A DNA stretch of 64,000 bases from PFL42 sp963789825 (GTDB lineage: Bacteria > Chloroflexota > Anaerolineae > Anaerolineales > E44-bin32). The notes under the pieces were generated by a model. The model worked only from the letters and a program-made list of their open reading frames with translations. It made no database searches and was not told the DNA's origin. Made by a program: the position numbers and the translations under genes. The stretch covers positions 248,001 to 312,000 of the forward strand of contig CAWBME010000006.1 in the NCBI GenBank assembly GCA_963789825.1. The letters are read 5' to 3'. Shown here piece by piece: positions 18,670-27,307 of this stretch. The stretch's first letter is position 1; every line of letters starts with the position of its first letter.

Positions 18670-20703
18670 CGCTCGCCGGCGAGCGCCCGGGCGCGCTTCC
18701 AGGGCGGCAGCTTCCTCTTTGGCTGCCAGCGTCTCGCGCAGCTCGAAGATCTGATCCCGCAAGGCCGCCGCCTGCTCGAATTCGAGCCCTTCGGCCGAGG
18801 CGCGCATCTTCTTCTCCAGTTCCTTGATCAAGCGCGCAAGCTCATCCTTGGGCAGGTCAGTCGGCCGCAAGGACTGATACTCCCCCTTGGGTTCGGCTGC
18901 GGCGTGGATGGCGATCTGGTCGGTGATGTCGCGCACGGCCTTGATGATTGAGGCCGGCTCGATCCCGTGTTCCAGGTTGAAGGCGACTTGTTTGGCGCGC
19001 CGGCGCTCGGTTTCCTCGATGGCGCGCCGCATGGACTCGGTGACGTTGTCGGCATACATGATCACCCTGCCGGAGACGTGTCGGGCAGCGCGCCCGATGG
19101 TCTGGATCAACGCCGTATCCGAGCGCAGGAAGCCTTCCTTGTCGGCGTCGAGGATGGCGACCAGGGAGACCTCCGGCAGGTCCAGGCCCTCGCGCAGCAG
19201 ATTGATCCCGACCACGACATCGTACACGCCCAGGCGCAGGTCGCGCAGGATCGACACCCGCTCGAGCGTGTCGATCTCGGAGTGCAGGTAGTGCACCTTG
19301 ATGCCGATCTCCTGCAGGTAATCCGAGAGATCTTCGGCCATGCGCTTGGTCAGGGTGGTGACCAGCGCCCGCTGCCCGGCCTCCACCCGTCGCCGGATCT
19401 CTCCCACCAAGTCATCGATCTGCCCCTTGACCGGCCGCACCTCGACCTCGGGATCGACCAGCCCGGTCGGTCGAATGATCTGCTCGACGACCTGGGTGGC
19501 GCGCTCCAGCTCGTACGGCCCGGGCGTGGCGGTGGTGTAGATCACCTGTCCGGTGCGCTGCTCGAACTCGTCGAACGACAGGGGGCGATTATCGAGGGCG
19601 GACGGCAGGCGGAATCCATACTCCACCAGCGTCTCCTTGCGCGACCGGTCGCCGCCGTACATGCCGCGCACCTGGGGGATCGTCATGTGGCTCTCATCGA
19701 TCACCAGCAGGTAGTCCGGCGGGAAGTAGTCCACCAGCACCCAGGGGGGCGAGCCGGCGGGCCGCTGGTCCAGGTGGCGTGAGTAGTTCTCGATCCCGGA
19801 GCAGTAGCCGACCTCGCGCATCATCTCAAGATCGTAGTTGGTGCGCTGCTCAAGGCGTTGGGCTTCCAGCAGCCTTCCGGCGCTGCGGAGTCCTTCGAGC
19901 CGGATCGCCAGTTCGGCCTCGATCGCCGCCAGCGCCGTCTTCATCTTCTCGGCCTCGGTGATGAAGTGCTTGGCGGGATAGATGGCGACAGCCTCGGGGC
20001 TGGCCAGGATCTCCCCGGTTACGGGTTCGAAGCGGCTGATGCGCTCGACCTCGTCGCCAAAGAAGCTGATGCGCAGGCCGAACTCGTCGTAGGCCGGGAT
20101 GACCTCCAGCGTGTCCCCGCGGACCCTGAACGTGCCGCTGTGAAGGTCGACATCGTTGCGCTCGTACTGGCTCTCCACCAGCTGTCGCAGCACCGTCGCC
20201 CGGCGGTAGGTGGCGCCCTTCTCGAGGTTGATCACCACTCGCCCGTACGCCTCCGGGCTGCCAATGCCATAGATGCATGAGACAGAGGCCACCACGATCA
20301 CATCCCGCCGCGAGATCACCGAGGTCGTCGTCGAGAGCCGCAGGCGCTCGATGTCCTCGTTGATGTCGGTCTCCTTTTCGATATACAGATCGTGTCGCGG
20401 GACGTAGGCCTCGGGCTGGTAGTAGTCGTAGTAGGAGACGAAGTACTCGACTGCGTTCTCCGGGAAGAAGTCCTTGAACTCGGCGTACAGCTGCGCCGCC
20501 AAGGTCTTGTTGTGTGCCAGGATCAGGGTGGGGCGCTGCGTTCGGTCGATGACGTTGGCGATGGCGAAGGTCTTGCCTGTTCCGGTGGCGCCGAGCAAGA
20601 CCTGGTGACGATCGCCGCGGTTGAGCCCGGCGACGAGCTGTTCGATCGCCTCAGGTTGATCGCCGGTGGCCCGGTAGGGCGCGTGCAGTTTGAACTCGTT
20701 CAT
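18397..20703 (-). CDS. uvrB: excinuclease ABC subunit B
   Basis: DNA damage recognition helicase-like subunit of nucleotide excision repair. Walker A GATGTGKTF, the damage-probing beta hairpin YYDYYQPEAYVP, DEAD-type VIDESHMTIP, helicase motifs V/VI (GLDLPEVSLV, QTIGRAARH) and a C-terminal UVR motif (FEQAAALRDQIFELR) that contacts UvrA/UvrC. ATG 20703 is the family start. As written the frame runs to 18397 through 90 nonsense residues antisense to the kinase; deleting one base near 18688 ends it instead at TAG 18666-18668, giving about 678 residues, the normal length. I regard 18666 as the true end. Confidence 0.95.
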   Translation of the reverse strand: MNEFKLHAPYRATGDQPEAIEQLVAGLNRGDRHQVLLGATGTGKTFAIANVIDRTQRPTLILAHNKTLAAQLYAEFKDFFPENAVEYFVSYYDYYQPEAYVPRHDLYIEKETDINEDIERLRLSTTTSVISRRDVIVVASVSCIYGIGSPEAYGRVVINLEKGATYRRATVLRQLVESQYERNDVDLHSGTFRVRGDTLEVIPAYDEFGLRISFFGDEVERISRFEPVTGEILASPEAVAIYPAKHFITEAEKMKTALAAIEAELAIRLEGLRSAGRLLEAQRLEQRTNYDLEMMREVGYCSGIENYSRHLDQRPAGSPPWVLVDYFPPDYLLVIDESHMTIPQVRGMYGGDRSRKETLVEYGFRLPSALDNRPLSFDEFEQRTGQVIYTTATPGPYELERATQVVEQIIRPTGLVDPEVEVRPVKGQIDDLVGEIRRRVEAGQRALVTTLTKRMAEDLSDYLQEIGIKVHYLHSEIDTLERVSILRDLRLGVYDVVVGINLLREGLDLPEVSLVAILDADKEGFLRSDTALIQTIGRAARHVSGRVIMYADNVTESMRRAIEETERRRAKQVAFNLEHGIEPASIIKAVRDITDQIAIHAAAEPKGEYQSLRPTDLPKDELARLIKELEKKMRASAEGLEFEQAAALRDQIFELRETLAAKEEAAALEARPGARRRALARRRRRRRARQPDDQLRTPLRAIGRLDPPAVQLNQIASDRQPQPCATLGAGARAARTIEALEDKRQSLLRNPLAVIDHADLRPAGIEFA

Positions 20704-21584
20704 GGGGTCAAACGGACATTCTACCATCCGGGGCTGGCACGGCTCAGCGACGGGGAATGCCAGCTCCGGTGGAGCGACGGTGTTGAGCGGTTCGACGCGC
20801 AGGATGTGGGTTCCGAGCCGCCTTCACGGAGGCGGCTGGATCCGAGGCCGGCGGGGTCTGGGCGGCCCTGGCTCTCTGCTGCGCACGCGTGCCCGAGACC
20901 AGCCAGCTGCGAAGGGAAATCGCGGGGTCCGCACAGCCAGCCTATCTCCCCGGATGTTGCGTCTGTCGACTGTGCCGCAGGTCGGCTACCCGTTGGGGAG
21001 CGCGGTGTTCGAGGACGTGCTGCCTTCGCGCACCCAGCGACAAGCCGGGCAGGCACAACCAAGGCGCGAGTGATGGCGAAGATCAGGATTCTGCTCCTCC
21101 CAGGCCATTCCTGCTCTGGCCTGGGCGGCGGTTGAGCGCCGAACGCCGGCTCGCCACCCCCTAGCGATGCCGCTGGCCTACCCCTGTCCCTCCCAGGCGC
21201 CAGGTCGGCTCCTTTGCTTTCGGCTCAAGCTCCACGTCCCATCCTTGCGGGAGGTCGAGCGCTGGCATGCCGTGGGGCCGGCGGTGTGCTCGCTGGCGGG
21301 AGGATCGGGCGTGTGCGAGCTTGCAGCGGCGGAGTGGCCTGCTAGGGTGAATGTCCTCGGCGGCACCTTGCGCAGGATGGTCCACCGCCGGCAAGGGTGG
21401 TCAGGTCAAAGGCGGATGCGTTGTCCCGCAGGCAGGAGCGCCTCGGGCAACCCTTCCTCGCCTGCGCCCTCCGGAGGCATCCGCACGTCCGGCGTCAGGC
21501 TGGCAATGGAGGGAGTGCGTGGGGGATCTCCGGGAAGACACCGCCTGCGGTGCGGCGGAGGGGCAGAGCAGGGGGGCTGAGGTG
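20704..21584. other. 880-bp region with no supported gene
   Basis: Several short open frames exist on both strands but none looks protein-like (arginine/proline-rich shadows). No tRNA, repeat array or strong terminator seen. Could contain a decayed gene or structured RNA; the sequence alone does not say. Confidence 0.4.
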
Positions 21585-21998
21585 CTACAGGCTGCGCAGG
21601 GGCGCCGTGCCGAGTCGATTGCGGCCGGCGTCCGCAGGAGTGACCAGCTGCGCGCCCGTCTCGGCGCATACCCCGATCAGCTGCTGGCGTTGAGCCGGGG
21701 TGAGCGGGGCCAGGTGGGTGACCACCATGCGCACGCGTTCTTCGCCCAACGCCTCGAGCAGCACGCCCCATCCCGGCCCGGCGGGGAGATCGTCGACGAT
21801 CATGCTCAACTGCGCCTCGTCGAAGGGTCCGATCAGCTTCTCGAGCTGGCGCCGGAAGTCGCTCTCCGTGTGCAGCCAACGGAAAGGAGGCCGGAGAGAG
21901 TCCTTCTCCAGCGGGTGCCGGCGCACCAGGTAGACGATGATCGGGCGGAGCGACTCGGGGTCCATCACAGGCATACCGCCGGCAGGGATATAGTCCAT
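21585..21998 (-). CDS. hypothetical protein
   Basis: 137 residues, not recognised. Helical N-terminus (SLRPIIVYLVRRHPLEKDS) and a central LIGPFDEAQLSMIVDDLP segment, ending in a QRQQLIGVCAETGAQLV strand-helix. No signal or membrane segment. Start ATG 21998 sits 5 nt after a TATGCT box on the minus strand, which would give a leaderless transcript; ATG 21968 is a weaker alternative. Confidence 0.5.
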   Translation of the reverse strand: MDYIPAGGMPVMDPESLRPIIVYLVRRHPLEKDSLRPPFRWLHTESDFRRQLEKLIGPFDEAQLSMIVDDLPAGPGWGVLLEALGEERVRMVVTHLAPLTPAQRQQLIGVCAETGAQLVTPADAGRNRLGTAPLRSL

Positions 21999-22122
21999 AG
22001 AATAGCATAAGGGCACCTTCGGCGCCGGGACTCTCCAGCCACTCCCGCGTCGGACATTCGTCACAAGATCACGACACGCCGCCTACCTCAAGACGATGAA
22101 GCCTCCCCAGCCGCAGGATGGC

Positions 22123-22128
22123 TATAAT
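22123..22128 (+). promoter_or_regulatory. TATAAT, predicted leaderless promoter of the CAP gene
   Basis: Perfect TATAAT ending 6 nt before ATG 22135. No ribosome binding site could fit between transcription start and the codon. Confidence 0.55.
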
Positions 22129-22134
22129 GCCCCC

Positions 22135-22698
22135 ATGCGGCGTATTCGCCTGGGTGCCCTGTGCTTGCTGCTGGCTGGCCTGCTGATCGGGGCGTGCACG
22201 AGGAAGACTGTGCAAGATGCCACATTGCTGCCCTACGCTGGCGAGGTGGACTTGCCGGCTGCCGATAGGCCGCGGTCGTTGTCTGACGCGGAAGGCATGC
22301 CGACGGCGATCGGGATGGTGAGCGCGGTCAACGTGCTGCGGGTGCAGGCAGGGTTACCGCCGCTGGCGGCATCGGGTACCTTGATGGTGTTGGGGAAGGT
22401 GAGGGCCGAGGCGATGGCTGAGGGGAGGTATCTCGGCCATGAGGACCCGGCCGGTGCATCTCCCAGTGCCCGGCAGATCATCGAAGACACCGGTTTCCGC
22501 GGGGCGGTCGCCGAGCTGGTATATGCCAACCAGGGCCCGCTCGAAACGCTTGCCACGGACGCCGTGCGCGCCTGGGAAAGGACACCCGCCAACCGCGAGG
22601 TGCTGCTGTCGCCCGAGTATGCCTTTGCCGGGGTCGGGTTGGAGGGAGACGGGAGCTGGTGGAAGGTCTCCTTGTTGCTGGCGGCCTCGGAGCCGTGA
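22135..22698 (+). CDS. CAP/SCP-domain lipoprotein
   Basis: 187 residues. Lipobox LLIGACTR at about residues 14-21, then a CAP (cysteine-rich secretory/antigen 5/PR-1) domain: NVLRVQAGLPPLAASG, the His-containing GHEDPAGASP, AELVYANQGPLETLA and AWERTPANREVLLSPEYAFAG. Bacterial CAP domains bind small hydrophobic ligands or cell-wall components; catalysis is doubtful. ATG 22135 is preferred over ATG 22096 because TATAAT lies between the two. Confidence 0.8.
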   Translation: MRRIRLGALCLLLAGLLIGACTRKTVQDATLLPYAGEVDLPAADRPRSLSDAEGMPTAIGMVSAVNVLRVQAGLPPLAASGTLMVLGKVRAEAMAEGRYLGHEDPAGASPSARQIIEDTGFRGAVAELVYANQGPLETLATDAVRAWERTPANREVLLSPEYAFAGVGLEGDGSWWKVSLLLAASEP

Positions 22699-22742
22699 TC
22701 GCGCCGGCGCACTCGATCCAAGGCGGAGCGTGAGCAGGGACG

Positions 22743-24465
22743 ATGGACAACCGGGAGGTCGCCGCCGTCTTCGACCGGATCGCTGACCTGCTCGAGATTC
22801 AGGGCGAGGCCGTCTACCGGGTGAATGCCTACCGACGCGCGGCTAAGTCGATCCGCTCGACCAGCGAGGAAGTTGCCGCCATGGCCGCCACCGGCAGGTT
22901 GCAGCAGATCCCCGGGGTGGGGGAGGCGATTGCCTCCAAGATCGACGAACTGCTCTCAAGCGGGCGCATGGCCTTCTACGACAAGCTGGTTGCCGCCGTG
23001 CCGGAAGGGTTGATCGGTGTGCTGGAGATCCAGGATGTCGGGCCGAAGAAAGCGGCCCGGTTCTGGAAGGAACTTGGCGTAACCAGCGTCGACGATTTGG
23101 AGGCGGCAGCGCGCGCCGGGAAGCTTCGCGAACTCACCGGCATGGGCGAGAAGTCGGAAGCCCGCATCCTGGTCAGCATCGAGGCATACCGCCGGCGATC
23201 CGGACGTGCATCCATCGGAGTTGCCCTTCCAGCCGCCGAGAGGTTGCTGATCAAGCTGCGTGGAATGCCCGGCGTTCGGCAGGCCGAGCTCGGGGGCAGC
23301 CTGCGCCGCTGGCGGGAGACCATTGGAGACATCGACCTGGTGGTCGCCTCTGACGACTCGGCCCTCGTCGTCGGGGGGTTTGCCGCACTCCCCGAAGTGC
23401 GCAGAGTGCGCAGCCAGGGGGAGACCAAGGTCAGTGTCGAGCTTGAGGGAGGCCTGCAGGCACAACTCTGGGTCCATCCCGTGGAGCGCTTCGGGACCGC
23501 CTGGCAGTATGCAACCGGATCTCAGGCGCACAATGTACGCCTGCGCGAGCGGGCCCAGGCGATGGGGTTATCGCTCTCCGAGCACGGTTTCCGTCAGCCG
23601 GATGGCGGTGAGCTGCTCATTGCAGAGGAGCAGCATGCCTACAACGTCCTCGGGCTGGCGTGGGTCCCCCCCGAATTGCGCGAGGATCGAGGCGAAGTGC
23701 AGGCGGCTGAAGCCGGAGCGCTGCCGGCGCTGGTGACCGAAGCGGATCTGCGCGGCGAACTGCACGCCCACTCCAACTGGAGCGACGGCGGGGCGACCAT
23801 CCTTGAGATGGCGGAGGCGGCAAGCGAGCTCGGATTGACCTATCTGGTGATCTCCGACCACAGCCAGAGCCTGGGCGTGGCAGGGGGGCTGTAGCGTCGA
23901 CCGGCTGCGCGCGCAGCGCCAGGAGATCGACCAGGCTCAGCGGCGCCTCGGTAGTCGGCTTCGGCTGCTGCAGGGCGCCGAGGTCGAGATCTTGGCGGAC
24001 GGCCGCCTCGATTACCCAGACGCGGTGCTGAGCGAATTGGACCTGGTGACGGCCTCGCTGCACAGCTCGCTGCGCCAGTCTCGCCCACAGGCCACCGCCC
24101 GACTGCTTGCCGCCATGCGCAACCCACACGTCGACATGATCGGTCACCCGACCGGGCGCATGGTCGAAGGGCGAGAGGGTGCCGATCTGGATCTAGAGGA
24201 AGTCTTTCAGGTAGCGCTCGAAACGCGCACGCTATTGGAAATCAATGCCCACCCGGATCGCCTCGACCTGAACGATGTGCATGCCCGGCGCGCAAGCGAG
24301 CTTGGCTGCCTGCTGGCGATCAATACCGACGCTCACCGTCCAAGCGACCTGCTGCTGCGCCGATTCGGGGTAGGCGTGGCTCGCCGGGCCTGGTTGGGCC
24401 CGCCGCAGGTTGCCAATGCCTGGCCGCTGGATGACCTGCTGGCCTGGCTGAGCGGCGGTGCATAG
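22743..24465 (+). CDS. polX: family X DNA polymerase with PHP domain (one frameshift)
   Basis: Repair polymerase/3'-5' exonuclease of about 573 residues after correction, the usual length of bacterial PolX. Helix-hairpin-helix DNA binding (QIPGVGEAIASKIDELL, LTGMGEKSEARI), nucleotidyltransferase palm with GGSLRRWRETIGDIDLVV carrying the GD-D metal ligands, and a C-terminal PHP phosphoesterase (ELHAHSNWSDGG, ISDHSQS, IGHPTGR, NTDAH). The frame breaks in a run of six G at 23882-23887: removing one G gives LGVAGGCSVDRLRAQ and joins the halves. Active-site residues are intact on both sides, so the break is likely a sequence error. Confidence 0.92.
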
Positions 24466-24540
24466 CGACCGTCGCACCCTCTCCCCCCGCGCGGGGTTGT
24501 AGCCGGATAGACGCGTTTCCGGCGAAAACCAGGAGGGGTA

Positions 24541-25389
24541 ATGCCCGAATTGGCGCTAATCACCGACAGCACAGCCTACATCCCGGCGGATCTGGTCGCT
24601 AAGTACAAGCTCCTCGTTGCACCCCAGGTCGTGATCTGGGATGGGCAGGAAATGCGCGACGGGATCGACATCCTGCCGGCTGAGTTCTACGCCCGCCTGA
24701 AGACCTCCAAGACGATGCCGACGACCTCGCAGGCAACCATCGCCAGCTTCACGACGCTGTTTGAGCCGCTGGTAGCCCGCGGCGTGCCGATCCTGTCGAT
24801 CCTGCTCTCGCCGCACCTCTCGGGGACGATCGCCTCGGCTGAGCAGGCGAAGAAGGAGTTCCCCGGAGCCAGGATCGAGATCGTCAACTCGCAAGCGGTG
24901 GCGATGGCGCTGGGCTACCAGGTGCTGGCGGCGGCGCGAGCGGCGGAGGCCGGGGCTACATTCGACGAAGTCTTGGCGGTCGCCAATCGTGTGAAGGCGC
25001 AGACGGGGGTGGTATTCCTGGTCGACACGCTCGAGTTCCTGCATCGCGGCGGTCGGATCGGGGGAGCTGCGCGGCTCATGGGTTCAGCCCTCAATCTGAA
25101 GCCGCTGCTCGAACTGCGCGATGGGCGGGTCGAGCCTCTGGACAAGGTGCGCACTCGGGCGAAAGCGCGCGAGCGGTTGCTCGAGGTCGTGGAGGAGCGG
25201 GTGAGGGGAAAGAAGAACCTGCGCCTGGCGGCGCTGCACGCTTCCGCCGAGGAGGACGCCCAGTCCCTGTTGGTTGAGGCATCCGAACGCATGCAGCCGG
25301 TCGAACAGTATCTGACGGCCGTCAGCCCGGCGGTGGGCACCCACACCGGCCCGGGGACCCTCGGCCTGGCCTACTGCACCGAGATCTAG
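24541..25389 (+). CDS. DegV family fatty-acid-binding protein
   Basis: 282 residues with the DegV signature: LITDSTAYIPADL at the N-terminus, KTMPTTSQATIASF, LSPHLSGTIASAEQA and LVDTLEFLHRGGRIGGAAR. DegV/FakB proteins bind a fatty acid and, in Firmicutes, present it to the kinase FakA for phospholipid synthesis. No fakA-like DAK gene is nearby. Preceded by AGGAGG at 24531. Followed by a strong hairpin terminator. Confidence 0.9.
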   Translation: MPELALITDSTAYIPADLVAKYKLLVAPQVVIWDGQEMRDGIDILPAEFYARLKTSKTMPTTSQATIASFTTLFEPLVARGVPILSILLSPHLSGTIASAEQAKKEFPGARIEIVNSQAVAMALGYQVLAAARAAEAGATFDEVLAVANRVKAQTGVVFLVDTLEFLHRGGRIGGAARLMGSALNLKPLLELRDGRVEPLDKVRTRAKARERLLEVVEERVRGKKNLRLAALHASAEEDAQSLLVEASERMQPVEQYLTAVSPAVGTHTGPGTLGLAYCTEI

Positions 25390-25460
25390 TCCACATGGCA
25401 GCATTGCGCGCTGGTCTACTGGCTGTTTAGCCGGCGCTGACGGGAGCATACTGGCTTAGT

Positions 25461-25488
25461 GCGGGGCCTGGCATTCGCCAGGCCCCGC
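25461..25488 (+). terminator. hairpin terminator after degV
   Basis: Perfect 12-bp stem GCGGGGCCTGGC / GCCAGGCCCCGC with a 4-base loop ATTC, 71 nt after the degV stop; only a weak T-rich stretch (TGCTTCT) follows. Confidence 0.65.
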
Positions 25489-25628
25489 TGCTTCTCCCCA
25501 AGTCGGCCGTCCACGGCCCGAGCCTGGCCGCTTCGGTGCGGCCGGTGGGGGGGCGAAGCCCTTGCAGCCCTTGGGGCACGGCCTCCAGGACTGTCCCGGG
25601 AGCTCCTGCCCACCATTGGGCGATCCGG

Positions 25629-25658
25629 TTGACAAGAAAGCCTGTTTCAGCATAGAAT
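25629..25658 (+). promoter_or_regulatory. promoter of the padR-cox operon
   Basis: Consensus TTGACA 25629-25634 and TAGAAT 25653-25658, spacer 18. The best -35 match in the window. Confidence 0.75.
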
Positions 25659-25670
25659 ACAACATATTGT
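25659..25670 (+). promoter_or_regulatory. candidate PadR operator
   Basis: Imperfect palindrome ACAACATATTGT (10 of 12 positions symmetric) directly after the -10, over the predicted start site near 25665. Position fits autorepression by the following padR gene; inference. Confidence 0.45.
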
Positions 25671-25705
25671 AGGTCGGAATTGACTAATTTAGGCTGACTA
25701 GGGAC

Positions 25706-26272
25706 ATGGACCGCGAGCTACTCCTATTGGGCCTGCTGCGCCAGGAAGAAATGCACGGCTACCGCATCGTAGAGTGTGTCGAGGCGGATCTCCGCTACTG
25801 CACAGCACTCAAGAAGCCGACGGTCTACTTCCTGCTTGGCAAGATGGAAAAGGCTGGCTGGGTGGCGCGCACGCGTTCCCGGCAGGGTAAGCGTCCGCCG
25901 CGCTGGGTCTATCGGATCACCGAGGCCGGCGAAGCGCAGTTCCAGCACTTGTTGCGCCAGAACCTCTCGACCTATGCGCCTTCTCGCTTTGCGGGTGACG
26001 TCGGTTTGGTCTTCCTCCCGGCCGTCGCCCCGCTGGAGGCCGCCGAGCGGCTGCGGGGACGGCGGGAGCAGATTCAAGCCGAGCTGGACGACCTGCGTCA
26101 GGCGCCGGTTCGCTCCGGCTCGACCGAGTGGATCATCTCCCATCAGCGGGCGCACCTGGGATCCGAGCTGCACTGGCTCGACGCCCTGATTGATGAGCTT
26201 GCCGCCCCATCCCGCTCCGGGCGGGAGCCCGCAGTCAGCACGCACTCCAACCACGAGGTGACCTCACGGTGA
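25706..26272 (+). CDS. PadR-family transcriptional regulator
   Basis: 188 residues. N-terminal winged helix (LLLLGLLRQEEMHGYRI, then KKPTVYFLLGKMEKAGWVAR and the wing RPPRWVYRITEAG) followed by a C-terminal helical dimerisation domain of the Vir/AphA type (RREQIQAELDDLRQ..). PadR proteins are usually repressors relieved by a small ligand. It heads the oxidase operon: its stop overlaps the GTG start of coxB (GTGA), so it is co-expressed with the genes it probably controls. Confidence 0.88.
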   Translation: MDRELLLLGLLRQEEMHGYRIVECVEADLRYCTALKKPTVYFLLGKMEKAGWVARTRSRQGKRPPRWVYRITEAGEAQFQHLLRQNLSTYAPSRFAGDVGLVFLPAVAPLEAAERLRGRREQIQAELDDLRQAPVRSGSTEWIISHQRAHLGSELHWLDALIDELAAPSRSGREPAVSTHSNHEVTSR

Positions 26273-27273
26273 AGGGAAGAGCCGTCCTTGTCGTTTCAAT
26301 CCTCTTTGTTGTAGCGCTGGTGTGCGGCTATCTGGTCGCGGCCAACGTCAACCTGCTGCCGGAGGTCGCCTCGACGCGTGGCGAACTGATGCAGCGCCTG
26401 TTCAACTACCTTCTCGGGGCGGCGACGGTGGTCTTCGTCCTCGTCGAGGGGTTGTTGGCCTACTCTGTGCTCCGTTTTCGCCGCCGGCCGGGCGATGACG
26501 GCGAAGGCGCCGCCATCCACGGCAACACCGGACTGGAGGTGTTCTGGACCGCCATCCCGGCGCTGCTGGTGGTGGTGATCGCCGTGTACTCCTTTCGCAC
26601 CCTATCGGCCGGCGAGGCCGCCAGCGAAAGGCCGATGGTGGTCGAAGTAATCGGTCGGCAATTCGCCTGGGAGTTCCGCTACCCCGAGCAGGGGCTGACC
26701 TCGAGCGACTTGCATCTGCCCGTGGGAACGCCGGTGCGCTTCGAGATTACCTCGGAGGATGTCATCCATTCGTTTTGGGTGCCCAATTTCCTCGCCAAGC
26801 GGGATGCCACGCCCGGCCAGGTTTCTGAGTTCGACGTTACGCCCAGCGAGGTCGGCGTCTTCCCGGTCCGCTGCGCCGAGCTGTGTGGCCCCGGGCATGC
26901 CGCCATGGTGTCGCAGGTGATCGTGGAGAGCCCGGAGGCATTCGAGGCCTGGATCGAGCGCATGGCGAATCTGCCCAGCGACCCGACCGAGGCCGGGCGT
27001 CTGCTGTTCGGCCGCTACGGCTGCACAGGCTGTCACGTGTTGGCGGATGCCGGAGCCAGCGGCCTCGTCGGGCCTTCGCTCGAGGGGCTCGGCGCCCGCG
27101 CCGGGGAGACGGTCCCCGGCCTTGACGCCGAAGCCTACCTGCGCCAGTCGATTTTCGAGCCAAAGGCCCACATCGTGCCGACCTACTTGGAGAACATCAT
27201 GCCCGCCGACTTCGCCACGCGCATCCCGCCCCAGGAGCTGGACTTGCTCGTGACGTACCTGGCTGGGCGCTGA
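26269..27273 (+). CDS. coxB: cytochrome c oxidase subunit II with fused cytochrome c
   Basis: 334 residues. Two N-terminal transmembrane helices anchor an extracytoplasmic cupredoxin carrying the CuA site: HSFWVPNF, then the CAELCGPGHAAM cluster of two Cys, His and Met. A C-terminal class I cytochrome c follows, with heme motif CTGCH at about residue 254 and a likely Met ligand in NIMPADFATR. Accepts electrons from a soluble or membrane donor and passes them via heme c and CuA to subunit I. The caa3-type fusion is common in Gram-positive and Chloroflexota oxidases. Confidence 0.95.
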   Translation: MKGRAVLVVSILFVVALVCGYLVAANVNLLPEVASTRGELMQRLFNYLLGAATVVFVLVEGLLAYSVLRFRRRPGDDGEGAAIHGNTGLEVFWTAIPALLVVVIAVYSFRTLSAGEAASERPMVVEVIGRQFAWEFRYPEQGLTSSDLHLPVGTPVRFEITSEDVIHSFWVPNFLAKRDATPGQVSEFDVTPSEVGVFPVRCAELCGPGHAAMVSQVIVESPEAFEAWIERMANLPSDPTEAGRLLFGRYGCTGCHVLADAGASGLVGPSLEGLGARAGETVPGLDAEAYLRQSIFEPKAHIVPTYLENIMPADFATRIPPQELDLLVTYLAGR

Positions 27274-27307
27274 CCGACGACCTTCTCGCAAGAGCGCAGG
27301 AGATGCA

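Noticed and set aside
22096..22134. upstream ATG of the CAP lipoprotein
   Set aside because: TATAAT lies between it and ATG 22135, and the extra 13 residues would bury the signal peptide.
24485..24496. palindrome CCCCGCGCGGGG after polX as terminator
   Set aside because: No loop or T tract; a simple GC palindrome expected in such DNA.
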